DNA from: Fragilariopsis cylindrus CCMP1102
Lineage: Eukaryota; Bacillariophyta; Bacillariophyceae; Bacillariales; Bacillariaceae
Length of the DNA stretch: 64,000 nt
Reading direction: 5' to 3'
NCBI GenBank assembly: GCA_900095095.1
Contig: FMBT01000394.1
Span: forward strand, 62,001-126,000
A program made the position numbers and the translations under genes. The notes below the pieces were generated by a model that saw only the letters and a program-made list of their open reading frames with translations, searched no databases and was not told where the DNA came from. This document shows positions 1 through 10,741 of the stretch, in pieces (positions within the stretch are counted from its first letter, which is position 1; each line of letters begins with the position of its first letter).

Positions 1-922
1 GAATGTACCCCATATTGGTCCTGCTGCCCAAAAAATTAAATCTATTCAATAAGAAGAGAAACGATGGATAAAATGCAAGTTGATGAGCATGAGGATGAGC
101 ATAAATCGCACGAGGGGAATAATATAAGACGTAATGCTATACAGGAGTATAATTGCTCTACGGCATTATACGTTGTGTTCGTGATCGTACGTTTGTTCGG
201 ATCCATTCGCACGTTACGTACATCAGCTAGTGCCTCTTCATTTACTTACCATGATAGGATGTAATATGATCATTTTTACCTGTATGACGATGATCTACTT
301 TATCTTCGTCATAAAAGTCGTCATCACCGATAACGTCATTGCCATTGCCATTGTCCTCATTACCGTCACCATTTTCACCATTGTCATCATTGTCAGCTAC
401 TGCCGCCGGCATATTATTAACCAAAGCCGCTCTTTTTGCAATGAAATATTTTTCTTTACGATATTCTACAAGTAAAGAAATCAATAAATTTTGTGTCCAC
501 ATTCCTGCACATGAAACTAAAATTAATAGGATGATAGCTGATATGATTAATAATATTTGTAGAAAAGAGATAGAGAAAGGAAAAATTAGTACAATAGTAG
601 TAAAGAACCTGTGATGGAATATAATAGAATCGTAAACGACATATTGTCTTCTCGACGTCGACTCACCTAAACTAAACCCCATATTAGCAAAGATCCATGG
701 CAATGTTAGAATAGACTGACCAATTTGTTGTGATGCTTCCATTAATACAGCATCAAAGAATGTACCACCACTGAACCATGACGAGAAAACGGACTTATTT
801 GAGGATGGAGGACTGCCTTTTTTCGTTCCACCATCAACCGACATTTCTTCCGAAATGCCATCAACGGCAGTTTCAGAAATGAATTTCGTACCACTTTCTT
901 TAACTTCTAGATCAGCTGACAT
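1..922 (-). CDS. Amino acid/auxin permease-like transporter (AAAP family), 5' part, gene runs off the left edge
   Basis: The protein starts MSADLEVKESG with an acidic, Ser-rich cytosolic N-terminus. It then reads EASQQIGQSILTLPWIFANM, the first membrane helix of AAAP/AUX1-like permeases, and later MWTQNLLISLLVEYRKEK, which matches the end of helix 2 (W-T-x-x-L-x-x-L-x-x-EYR). The family moves amino acids across membranes with protons. A hydrophobic stretch between these two blocks is open in frame; it could be the rest of helix 2, or partly an intron (a GTGAGT lies just after GFSLG). After an Asp/Asn/Gly-rich cytosolic loop, a strong GTAAGT donor (exon ends at 250) and an acceptor near 20-26 suggest that the next exon begins at the window edge. 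The remaining helices are outside. The family call is fairly safe; substrate is unknown. Confidence 0.7.
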
Positions 923-1260
923 GATAGGTAAATCAATTGAATGGATTAGTCCCTAGTGAGGGAGCGGGTGAGCGAGTGAGCGAGTGAATGAGATGTACGT
1001 TCTTACTATTCCAACTTTCCTATTTTTCTTTATTGTTGAGAGCGACAAACTAGAATTATGAGATCGATTTTCGATCACTTTTTGAGACGAGAAGAACACG
1101 ATTAATAAAGCTACAGCACTGTGTGTATCTAATGAACAAAGCTAAGAGGTTAGTGAGTGAATGCAAGTGATGAAGTACGACGTACGTGATGATGACAATA
1201 ATTGTATGTACGAATTTTTGTCACACTTTTGTTCTTTCATACAAGTATCACGCTAAAATA

Positions 1261-1337
1261 AAAAGAACAACACTGTCTTTTGAGATACAGAAAAAGAGCG
1301 AAAAGAACAACACTGTCTTTTGAGATACAGAAAAAGA
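1261..1337. repeat. Tandem duplication, 37-bp unit
   Basis: The 37-bp sequence beginning AAAAGAACAACACTGTC occurs perfectly at 1261-1297 and 1301-1337, separated by three bases. Confidence 0.9.
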
Positions 1338-1368
1338 CATGGATTTTTTGTACGTGCTACGTGCTCCT

Positions 1369-1566
1369 CCAGCGAACGCAAACTTAGCGTAAGATTTTAC
1401 ACGACAACTTTCAAACGATAAAAGGACGGAGATTGAGTGAAGATTAATTCGAGTCGAATGACCAATTTTACTTACTGTATTTATTAATTTCTTTTCTCTA
1501 AATACGCTTACGATTGCGTATAAAAAGTTATCAGCTAAAACCTGACACTAAGTTTGCTTTCGCTGG
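1369..1566. mobile_element. Small foldback (MITE-like) element, 198 bp
   Basis: The ends are inverted repeats of 22 bp with 20 matches. The left end starts CCAGCGAACGCAAACTTAG at 1369, and its reverse complement, with two differences, ends at 1566. The interior is AT-rich and non-coding. No clear target-site duplication is seen, so it may be an old MITE or just a foldback. Confidence 0.45.
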
Positions 1567-2067
1567 ATGAAGTATTATATCAATAATGCCTCCCATTTTC
1601 GAATTTTATCGTGTTCTTCAGAATAATACGATATTTCGCGATCAAAGATTTTGTCAGTGAGTCGAGTGAGTCGAGTGAGTCGAGTTCCGGAATGTAAAAA
1701 AAGCCAAGAACAGCGAAACAGAAAAAAGCAAAATTAAACCGACGCATTGCATACATTATTGCACACAACATTATTTCACATAACAACAATAACAACAATA
1801 GGATGACAACATACATGCGGGACCAATTCAGGATTGATACATCTACATCCTCCGTACAACGCTTGTTTCGTACGCGCTGTCGTTTGAAAATTTAGCGTGT
1901 GTAAATGCACGGAGGAAGTATTCGATTCTTCTTCGACTCATTCATTCACCAATCTTTGTTTGAGGCGCGCTGCAAAGTGAGATTGAGATTTCTGGGTTGA
2001 ATCCAGCATCACGTCCAACTCATTAGAAAAATTATGCATTCAATAGAAGGCAATGTAGTGATATGTC

Positions 2068-2432
2068 CAACTTAGCCAACACATAACAGAAATGTATGCA
2101 CGGGAATTGATTGATTCGATTGATTCCTTCGTTATACTAGTACAGTTTCCATTTGTGCAGGAAGAAAACAAGGTGAATGAGTCGAAACCATTTGAATAAA
2201 AATGAATGAAGGAATCAATCATCAAATTCGTCACGCCCCCGTGTTCATATTTTACGATTCATTAGAGTTGTGAAACAACTCTAAAATCGACCTTTGCTCT
2301 CTCATTCGTCGAAGCGATAGATAGATTGATTGATTCCCTTCATTCATTCAAGAAAATTAGAGAAATTCTTATTTAACAGGCAATCACAGAACAACTTAGC
2401 CAACACATGACAGGAATGTATGCACGGGAATT
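2068..2432. repeat. Pair of 41-bp direct repeats
   Basis: Copies at 2068-2108 and 2392-2432 (starting CAACTTAGCCAACACAT) differ at three positions. Each is followed within about 100 bp by a related GAATGAAGGAATCA...ATCAAAT segment, so the duplicated unit is longer than the core. Confidence 0.75.
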
Positions 2433-2779
2433 AACATGAATGAAGGAATCATCAAATCCCAGCCGTGCCAAATCCAGTGGTTAAGCGCTATTTGACGCCA
2501 TTGCTACTAATGCACGCGTTTTTCATTACTGTACATCGCGTTAAATAAAATAATAATATTATTACGTGTTCATATTTAACGCGCTCACGATTTAAAGAAA
2601 CTTCTCCAGTGAGAATTTTTGACAAGATCAGATTACCGATCAAAAATTAAGTTGACCACATAAAAGAATATTATCATAAAAGATAATTTGCAGAAACACA
2701 AACGCAAACGCAAACACAAAACGAGCTCATTAGCAATACAATACAACGCAACACTAAAAACTGCAACAGCATATAAGCC

Positions 2780-3787
2780 ATGTCTTCCATGATGATCGAC
2801 AACAATGCAACACCAACAACGACAATCGATTGGTCTGATCATAATAATGAAGATTCGTCAATCTTTGACCCATCGTATACATATTCAAATGACAAATACA
2901 GTTGCATAGTTGCATTTTATCATATTCATATTGTATTGAACTATATTATCTTCCTATCTGGATTAGCATGTCTAGTTACTCGATTAATTCCTGGAATATC
3001 TGGCAAATATAATTTACATTCATGGTTTGGACGAATTTATATACTAGCAATGTTATGGTCCACATCGGTTTCACTATTGATCAATAATGAAGGACTACCA
3101 ACAGCTGTACTTGTTAGTTTCATTGCAGTTATGAGTGGTCTAACTTTAGGGTGGATTCTTATAATAATATACAAACAAAATATCAATGCAGAAGCAACAC
3201 AAATTGTACAAAAAAAACTAGTTACAAAATTGAATATGAATGGGAACGAAAAAAAGAATAAAGGCAGCAATACTAATAAGGGAGAAGTCATCAACTTAGA
3301 CAAAATGATGAATGTGGCAACGTTGGAAATTGTCAACAGTAAAACCTTTGCTCAGCGTTTTTTTTCTCTCAAGGCGGCACATGGTATTCTTTTCTTTGTT
3401 TCATGGATGCAAATTGCTGGACGGATATTCAATAGTGGTGATGGTGAATTTAGTTGTCGCACATATCCAGCATTCAAACCAATATTTGACGCCAACAACA
3501 AAGAAAATAATAAACTCAAGCTTGTTCCAATACATGATCCACGTTGGGATGAAATGCCATGGTCCAATGGACCAGCTACGTGGGCATTGTTGATTATTAT
3601 GGCGAGTATCATTACGGCGATTGTTGGTGGTGCATTATTTTCATTGTTCTTTTTATGGCGTTCAAAGAAGCAAACAAAAGAACGAATAAATCAAACAGTA
3701 ATATCTATGATATCGTCTTCATTAAAAGATATTGAAGAAGAAGAAGATGTAAAAGCGAACAATAAAGACGAGAAGAACAACTTTTAA
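2780..3787 (+). CDS. Multi-pass membrane protein, DUF2306/b561-like
   Basis: The 335-residue protein has about five membrane segments: roughly residues 50-70, 80-104, 108-130, 196-215 and 262-286. His residues lie at membrane edges (HIHIVLNY, LHSWFGRIY and LKAAHGILFF). Paired membrane His residues and the NLHSWFGRIY pattern recall DUF2306-type and cytochrome b561-like proteins, where His residues can bind haem; haem binding here is inference. A charged, Lys/Asn-rich loop (residues about 135-180) and a Glu/Lys-rich C-tail are likely cytosolic. There is no clear N-terminal signal peptide. The start is the first ATG of the frame. No intron is needed. Confidence 0.65.
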   Translation: MSSMMIDNNATPTTTIDWSDHNNEDSSIFDPSYTYSNDKYSCIVAFYHIHIVLNYIIFLSGLACLVTRLIPGISGKYNLHSWFGRIYILAMLWSTSVSLLINNEGLPTAVLVSFIAVMSGLTLGWILIIIYKQNINAEATQIVQKKLVTKLNMNGNEKKNKGSNTNKGEVINLDKMMNVATLEIVNSKTFAQRFFSLKAAHGILFFVSWMQIAGRIFNSGDGEFSCRTYPAFKPIFDANNKENNKLKLVPIHDPRWDEMPWSNGPATWALLIIMASIITAIVGGALFSLFFLWRSKKQTKERINQTVISMISSSLKDIEEEEDVKANNKDEKNNF

Positions 3788-4332
3788 CAACCTCACTTCT
3801 GCCGAAGAAGAACATGAACACGTATACGCTTAAACATTAAATAGAAAAGATACCATAGACTAAAATATATATACAGTTTGCATTGGTTTGCTATATCTAG
3901 GTAAAAAAATAAAAAATATTTACGATTCGAATTTTTTAAAGTCTCTCCAAAGTTTGTTCGTACTATTTTGAAGAGTAGGACCTACAACATATCGCTCCAT
4001 GTACCCCCGAATTCAAAAAGAACGAAAGATCTAATTAGATATTTTGATTAGGATGCGCTGTTAAGCATACGATTTTTTTAACCGTAAGCTGACGCGTTGC
4101 TTTTCTGTACATATTATTATCTTCTTTTCTTCACAAACGACAGGGAATTCTTCATATTGGCAGTCCTTGTCCTATATAAATCGGTATCAACAAATGTGTG
4201 CTTATCATTCGATCGTAGGCACAATAGCAAGGCAATAATAAGAAAGAAGGACTTTTTTGAAATTGAATTATTAGATACTATAATACTGCGAGCAGGATCG
4301 TTTGTCACTACTACAACCTTATCATCAATACG
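3788..4332. other. Intergenic region
   Basis: AT-rich spacer of about 545 bp. Short ORFs on both strands overlap each other and show no domain pattern. It should carry the 3' UTR of the membrane protein and the promoter of the SDR locus. Confidence 0.5.
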
Positions 4333-5652
4333 ATGCGGTTATTTTTGTCATCGGTTCTTCTATTACTTCCTCCAGTAATAATTCTTCTACCACTTCTACT
4401 ACTACTCTTCCTAGTAGTAAGTCCAACACTTACGATACCATCATCGGCATTTATTCCGTCATCGTCGTCATCGTCGTCGTCGTCATCATCAATAAATAAA
4501 CATCACATTTTATTCTTACTGAAACAGAATAACGAGAAAGGAGTAACAATTATTAGTAGTACCAGGACGACGACTCGTAGTCATCTGACTCCTCCTTCTC
4601 CTCGAAGTAGTATTCGAATTTTGAACGCAGCAGCTGATGAATCAGAAATATCAGACAACGACAACGACGAAGATGTTGATGATGCAGATCTTATTTATGG
4701 TGAGTTATCGAATGAATTAATGCCACGTAAATTTTGGGAAACTACTAAGTTAAATTTACTTGGTAATATTATCGGACGAAGATACAACAATAACAATCCT
4801 AATCCTAACAATAACAATATGAATGATGATGGTGTATATATACCATCTATAGCATGTATGAAACAAAAAATTGTACTTATAACAGGTGGATCCTCTGGAT
4901 TAGGATTAGAATCCGCAAAACGATTAACACATTATGCTGGTGCTACTGTAATAGTAACAGCACGTACTATAGAACGTTGTGAACAGGCTGTAAAGGAAGT
5001 CAAACAGTATTGTTATGACAATGAGTCTTCTTCGTCTCTGGATAACAATCAGTTGGATAATGAGAATAATAATGTATTTGGTATACCACTTGATTTAGAA
5101 GATTTTTCATCCGTAAGAACATTCTCGAATCGATATCGTGAATGTATTATGGCTGATAATAATGAGTTGATACGTAAAATTGATGTATTAATGAATAATG
5201 CTGGTGCTGGTGGTTTCATATCCTTGCAAAAAAGTAAAGTAGATGGATATGAACGTACATTTCAATCATGTCATTTAGGACATTTTTTACTAACATCCTG
5301 TTTATATAATGAAAAATTACTCAATGATAATGGCGGTGTCGGTGGCGACTAAGGATCATCATCATCATCATGCCTTGTAATAAATGTTTCATCATTAGCA
5401 CATCAATCAGCACGTCTTGTTCATGGTAACAGCAAAGACAAATATGATGATGATTGGTTAACGTGTTGTTTCAACAACAACAACAGCACTGCTGCTACTC
5501 CTACTACTCTTGATATTATCGAAGGTGGACAACATTATAATGAATTTCAACAGAAGAAATTACTACCAAAATTTGCTACTAATTTAAAGGATCAAAAAAA
5601 ACTATGGAGGATTAGTGAAGAATTCACAAAAATGAAATTTAACATAACATAA
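4333..5652 (+). pseudogene. Plastid-targeted short-chain dehydrogenase (SDR), disrupted and internally deleted
   Basis: The N-terminus is a strong signal peptide (Leu/Val-rich, residues 1-33) followed by SSAFIPSSSSS, an ASAFAP-like motif used for diatom plastid import. The SDR core follows: glycine motif TGGSSGLGLESA, LDLEDFSSVR and NNAGAGG. An in-frame TAA at 5350-5352 ends the first frame. Downstream, in the same frame, come CLVINVSSLAHQSARLVHG (the catalytic-Ser strand) and KKLWRISEEFTKM, the usual C-terminus of RDH/WWOX-like SDRs. The YxxxK catalytic block and about 60-80 residues after it are missing between these two parts. Two independent lesions argue for a pseudogene rather than a sequencing error. 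A truncated expressed Rossmann protein is possible. Confidence 0.7.
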
Positions 5653-5933
5653 TATAATGTAGAATATAATTCAAGTAGGACTGTATGTAGTGAAACTTGA
5701 AAGGGGGGATTGTTTTGAAAATAAATGGGGAACCCTTAAATATAATATCCCAACCCCCAACTAAAATATTTTCAGCGCGCGCGCAGTAGAATGAATCCAT
5801 CCTGAAACAACCTCGAATCCTTGAAATTATTTGAAACCACCCTCGCCCGTTTTACAGATAAGATGTACGATTCATTCTAATAGTTGCTAGGGATTTGTTT
5901 TAATTTTTATCCTATATTCGATTCTATTCAATA

Positions 5934-6180
5934 TTACCCCGAACTCAACGTGGTCGTTTCTTCGAAGTAAACAGTTTGGTGTTGTTGCTGTTTTCCTCCA
6001 TACTATCCGCTTCCGTATCCTCCATTACTGCTGTTGAGGTTGTTGTCCTCCATATAGCCGTATTATGGCTGACCTCCGAAACCACCGTATTGATGATGTT
6101 GCTGTTGTTGTGGAGAAGTACCGTATGTGAAGTAACCGACACCACCAGGGTATACCTGCTGTTTGTGCTAGTATAATATG
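5934..6180 (-). pseudogene. Decayed Gln/Gly/Tyr-rich coding fragment
   Basis: On the minus strand one frame reads a low-complexity protein (YGTSPQQQQHHQYGGFGG, later GGYGSG and YGGKQQQHQ) ending TTTLSSG and TAA at 5934-5936. It is interrupted by TAA after GGQP and by TAG after GSG, both where the repeat would predict a Gln codon. It looks like the 3' end of a Gln/Gly/Tyr-rich gene decayed by C-to-T changes. Function unknown. Confidence 0.4.
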
Positions 6181-6225
6181 CGGGCTGCATTGTGGCATTT
6201 ATGTTATGGTCTATATACATAGAAT

Positions 6226-6278
6226 CGATTTCGATTTCAATTTCGATTTCAATTTCGATTCAATTTCGATTTCGACTC
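6226..6278. repeat. Short tandem repeat of TTTCGATTTCAA type
   Basis: Imperfect 6-12-bp tandem repeat. The rest of the 6181-6513 spacer carries CTAGCTAGCT palindromes near 6352 and 6441 and no gene. Confidence 0.7.
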
Positions 6279-6513
6279 TTACATATTATTATTGTTTATG
6301 ATTTATAATAGACGTGAAACGCCGGAGGCTTAACAACCGGACATGTCATTTCTAGCTAGCTAACTAGAGACTATGGCAGATATGATGGATTACTGTGTTT
6401 TGAACTATCTATTTCTTTTAATCTAGTTTCTCTACCTTAGCTAGCTAGCTTAAGTCAGTACATGCATAGGAACCATCATCAACAGAAAAGAAATACCCGC
6501 AATCACTACAATT

Positions 6514-8456
6514 TTAAATTCCACTATTATTACTATTATTGTCATCACTATCACAATGTAAACCACAATCACTAAACCTACTACTACAATTATTATTATT
6601 ATACCGTTTCTTTTTTTGTCTAACTTGTTGTCCTTCAAATAATGTTGTTGGTAACACCTTTTGTTGTTTTTGTTTTTTCTTTAACATTCTTGTACGAAAA
6701 CCAAGAAATGCATGATATATTTTAAATTGCACTTCATCTTCTGAATGAATGACTAACCACCATTTGTTTACTGTTATCCATGTTAAGAATCGTCCACCAC
6801 TGTTTAATATTTCATTTAATATTTCAATTTCAATCTCTTTACGTCGTGATAATGTTGTATCTGGATTAATAAAATATTCATATAAATGCGATTCAATTAA
6901 ATTTTGAAATTTGACATTCCCAGAATGAAAATTCATTGTTTTACCACGACGAAAAATAACATCATTCGATAATGGACATTCTACAATAATATTATTATTA
7001 CTATTTGTATTTGCATTTGTATTATGGTTGATTTTTTTTTCTTCTTCATATTCTAAATGTGTACGCAAATTAATCCATTGTTTGAAATAAATTAATTTAA
7101 TATTACCTGTATCAGTTGCTGGAAAATGTTCAATAGGAATACCTAAATAAAGGGATGGAGGTACGGAGGTATGGATTTTGACAGATAGAATAAAGCAATT
7201 TTATGAAGATAAAGAAAAAGAAAGGTAAAAGTGAGCACAAAATCATGCATGCATGCACAATCCTATGTGCTTAAAAAGCAAAGACAAACTAGAATCATCT
7301 CTCTGTCTCTGATTCTATTGCTTATCATCTGTTTTGCCCTTTTACTTCTGACCTTATAAAGTACTTACCAAATTGTTGTAACTTATAACGTATTTCAATA
7401 GGATTACCTAAATGAAATCTTACACGTGGTATTAATGGTCTAGATGAAGTACCATACACGGAATTTAACACGGAATTTAAAAATTGAGATAAATGTGAAT
7501 TAGGTACACAAAAATGTACAGCAACAATTCGTACTGGTATACATTGTGCTATACGTGAAATTGAATCTAATCTTTTTCTCGCATCTTTTATATCATTTCC
7601 ATAGGGAGTTGGAAAATTTACCATCACAACACCCTTTTGTTGTGTTTCTAAATTATTTTTATCATTATTTGATATATCAGAACCACAAATACAAACAAAA
7701 AATAGATATAACCATATTTTAGATAGAAGTTTCTGTGGTACTTTCTCATTTGATACACCAACAAATATACGTCGACCACATCTATCTCGGAATGGTAATA
7801 ATTGATATGCTCCTGATTTAAAAAATGATAATTCATCTGAATTAAAATCTTCTTGAAGTCGTATTGGTCTCTTTAAAACACATTCACCAAAAATTTCATA
7901 GATTAAATCTAAATATTTACTGTATCGTAATGCACTCTTACTTGGGTCAAATAATATCTTTAGTAAGTAAATAGGTTGATGAATCTTGTTGGGCTAATAC
8001 TTTAATATATGCAGTTTTATTTTCTATTGGTATTGAATTTAATTCTATATCAAATTGATACAATGATACTTCAATTAATATAGGTGTTTCAGTAATAGAC
8101 ATACAGGAGACACCATGTATTTCTTCTTCAATTTGATTACGATAGTTAAAACTTAAATTTAATAATGCACTAGCAAATTTATTCATATTCAGACTACCAT
8201 TATCATTAGCTTTACGTTTCTTTTCTTCATTTTTATGTTGCTCTTCTTCATACGTATGTGTTAGGTATCCACCTGTATCGGCCCCTGCCACGAAACCAGT
8301 TCCTCCACCCATCAGAAAATTGGTCGTAGTCGTATTATTTTTTTCTTGCTTATTTTCAATATTGTTATATTGACTGTCGTTTTCGTTGATGCTTTGTTCG
8401 CTATCTATACAGCTAGCGCTACACGCACTAGTAGAAGATGTTCCTCTCTTCTTCAT
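6514..8456 (-). CDS. CRAL-TRIO-like/DUF6824 protein (diatom-type), three-part gene with one frame break
   Basis: Exon order on the minus strand: 8456 to about 7950, continuing in another frame to 7369, intron 7368-7143 (GTAAGT...TTTAG), exon 7142-6514. The N-terminal part is Asn/Thr/Glu-rich. The middle (ALRYSKYLDLIYEIFGE, RDRCGRRIFVGVSN, CIPVRIVAVHFCVP, FGIPIEHFPATDTG) follows the CRAL-TRIO-like pattern that precedes DUF6824 in many diatom proteins. The C-terminal part (LSNDVIFRRGKTMNFHSGN, GGRFLTW, then AFLGFRTRMLKKK) is a DUF6824 domain; the usual GRGK is RRGK here. Near 7950-7995 the frame shifts by one base with no room for an intron; an extra T in ATTATTT would explain it. Function unknown; nuclear or lipid-related roles are speculation. 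Confidence 0.65.
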
Positions 8457-9443
8457 GGTGTTCTTCTAGCTATTTTGTTAGTTTAATTACTACTGTTCTT
8501 CTTTAGTTTGTTATTACTATCGTCGTTTTGATCTTGAATTTATGTTCTATTTTCTCATCGCGTTTCACTTACTTTTATTTACCTTGTGAGCTTGCGTCGT
8601 ACTGTGCGTCGTTTCTTGCTTCGACAGTGAAAAAGCTCGCGCGAGAGAGAGAAATTAATTTTCGAACCCTACGCGCGTCACAAACTGGGAATTCCAGTTT
8701 AATTTGAAATAATGATAATACACGCATTTTACGCAAAATAAACAAAAAATCTATGAATTTATGATGAAAAGTACTACTGTATGGAGTGTCTAATAAATCA
8801 AAGAGAACATGCTCAAAAGTGTTAATAGTAATATAACAATCTATTCTATTACATATATGGAAGAAGATAATGTAGTTGCTTTGACTTACTATTGTTTCAA
8901 GAGTGTACTGATATTGATTTAGTAGAGACTGAAATAACCATGATTTAACTAGTGAAAAACACTAGCAATTTTGGCCAAAAATACCACTTACTCACAGGTA
9001 GATTATTATCCATCTATATTTATAGATTGTTCAGAAAGCTTATATTTATTGATTTATTAACCTATTGCTACTGGTACAAACTTTAAAAAATGAAATAAGA
9101 TGAGCTAGTAAACTGCGTGCTTTTTTTGATAATTCCCAGTTTGTGACGTTCCCAGTTTGTGACGCGCGTAGAACCGCGTTTCATTTACTCTTATTTACCT
9201 AAAGCTTCATACAGCAAGCAAATCGACATAGTAGCGTTGGTTAGACTGCTTCGTACTCCTTTACAATAGCATTCTTCGCTCTTCGCTCTTCAACATCTAT
9301 TGAGATAGCTGAGATTGTTGTGATAATGTCGATTATTGAACGTCATTATTACTGTTATTGTCCCCATCAACATTATCACGTTGAATATTTTGTTCTTACT
9401 CTTGTTCTTGGTACAACTTCATCAAAAGTGTATGTAGTGTCTC
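8457..9443. other. Intergenic region containing an inverted-repeat element
   Basis: No gene seen. The DUF6824 gene promoter side holds CT/GA-rich and CGCG-rich DNA up to about 8660. The element at 8669-9171 fills most of the rest, and 9176-9443 is plain AT-rich sequence. Confidence 0.6.
8669..9171. mobile_element. Non-autonomous DNA transposon (MITE-like), 503 bp
   Basis: Perfect 23-bp terminal inverted repeats begin CTACGCGCGTCACAAACTGG at 8669-8691 and mirror at 9149-9171. Both sides are flanked by AACC (8665-8668 and 9172-9175), a probable 4-bp target-site duplication. The terminal motif is repeated directly once more just inside the right end (9131-9148). There is no coding capacity. A 4-bp duplication with GC-rich ends does not match Tc1/mariner (TA) or piggyBac (TTAA); the superfamily is open. 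Confidence 0.75.
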
Positions 9444-10470
9444 TTATTCTTCATCTTTTAATTCTGTTAGTATCTCATTTGTAATTCTCTCATCTTGTAT
9501 AACTTCTCGTTTTTGTCGCCAATTATCTGAAATAGCTCCAGTTGAAGTTGCATTTGCATTTGCGTGTGCAGTGGATGTTCCGGTTGCGGCGGTAGAAGGT
9601 CTAGTTCCAGCTGAGGTCTTATTAAGTGTAGTATGGATTGTTGTTCAAAGTTTCGAAGCATTATTATGACCATCTTCCTTAATGCTGCTGGTTTCTTCTT
9701 CTTCTCCAATATTACTTTCATTACGACTTTGATCGCTTTCATCCTAGTGCAGTTGGTTCGAACCACTAGAAAAAATTGATAAGCGGGTACGACTATTCGT
9801 TGTAGATGATGCTGATGTTGCTGTTGTACTACTACTGCTCCTATTGTTATTCGTATTAGTCGTCGTCGGCCCGCTGGTGACGATAAACTTCGATTTTCTT
9901 TTTCTTTTAGAAGAAGGTGATCGACGAAGGCTACTACGTGCTCTAGTGATTATGGACGTATAAGAAGGAGATGCGGAAATTTTAAGTTGTTGAGCCAGCA
10001 GCAGCAACAACAGTAATGTTAGAGTCATCAGTAGTAGAAGTAGCCGTAGCAGCTGTTACTGTTACTATTGATGTTGCTGTTATCTTGTTCTTTTTTAAAT
10101 ATTCATTTATTCTACTGATTGTGTTTTGGTGGTAATTATCATAGTCCACTTTTAGAATAACCTTTGTGTTACCATAATACGGAGTTTTCTTTCTCGTCTT
10201 GCTACTAATCTCAGGATGTAACTGTTGCTGTTGCTGTTGCTGTTTCTGTTAATGTTAATGTTGATGTTGCTTTCCATCCTCGTAGTCGTCCATCTTCGTT
10301 TTTGTAAGAAGGTTCTGCTGCCGATGTTGTTGTTGTTGTGATTTTTCCTTTTCCTTCTTTTGCTCTTGTTTCTGTAGGAATTATATACTACCGCCTGCAA
10401 AGTCAGATTTTAGTGTTATCGTAATGCCAGAATCATCATCATTATCATCATCATCGTGGACATCGTAGTC
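9444..10470 (-). pseudogene. Decayed low-complexity (Gln/Thr/Ser-rich) gene
   Basis: Coding-like minus-strand sequence continues for about 1 kb but is broken repeatedly. Readable pieces, in order, are HDDDDNDDDSGITITLKSDF, then stop, KEKEKSQQQQHRQQN, two TAA stops inside a CAT-CAA run (near 10250), SSKTRKKTPYYGNTKVILK with RINEYLKKNKI, a frame change near 9985, SSLRRSPSSKRKRKSKFI, a stop at 9744, ESNIGEEEETSSIKEDG, another stop, and DNWRQKREVIQDERITNEIL. Several stops replace expected Gln codons. It lies just downstream of the next DUF6824 gene on the same strand and could be its former 3' part or a separate dead gene. No family recognised. Confidence 0.45.
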
Positions 10471-10741
10471 GGAATATATATCAGCATAATATCAGCGTCG
10501 TAGTCACCAACAGCGGTAATAGTGCTAGTCAATAATGATCAACTGAGATTTGTATTACTATTATTATTCGGCAAACTTGACCAAATGTTGTTACTCCTAT
10601 TTCATTTTCACGTTCACTGTACTACGTCGTTTGTTATAACCTCCACTTTAGACTTAACTAGCTTATCAGAGACATGTTTTCATAATCGTCATTTTCTTTC
10701 CTTATTCTTCTTTGTCTTCTGACTTTTTACGTTCTACTCGC

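Larger units (their letters stand above)
923..2779. other. Intergenic region with short direct and inverted repeats
   Basis: About 1.86 kb between two divergent genes. I see no convincing gene; the short ORFs here lack any recognisable pattern. It holds a tandem GAGTCGAGT run near 1654-1686, a tandem 37-bp repeat (1261-1337), a foldback element (1369-1566) and a pair of 41-bp near-identical direct repeats (2068 and 2392). Both promoters, for the minus-strand permease and the plus-strand membrane protein, should lie in here. Confidence 0.6.

Noticed and set aside
5934-10470. Reassigned genetic code with TAA/TAG as Gln
   Set aside because: Many intact genes here end in TAA, TAG or TGA directly after complete domains, and the suspicious loci also have frameshifts.
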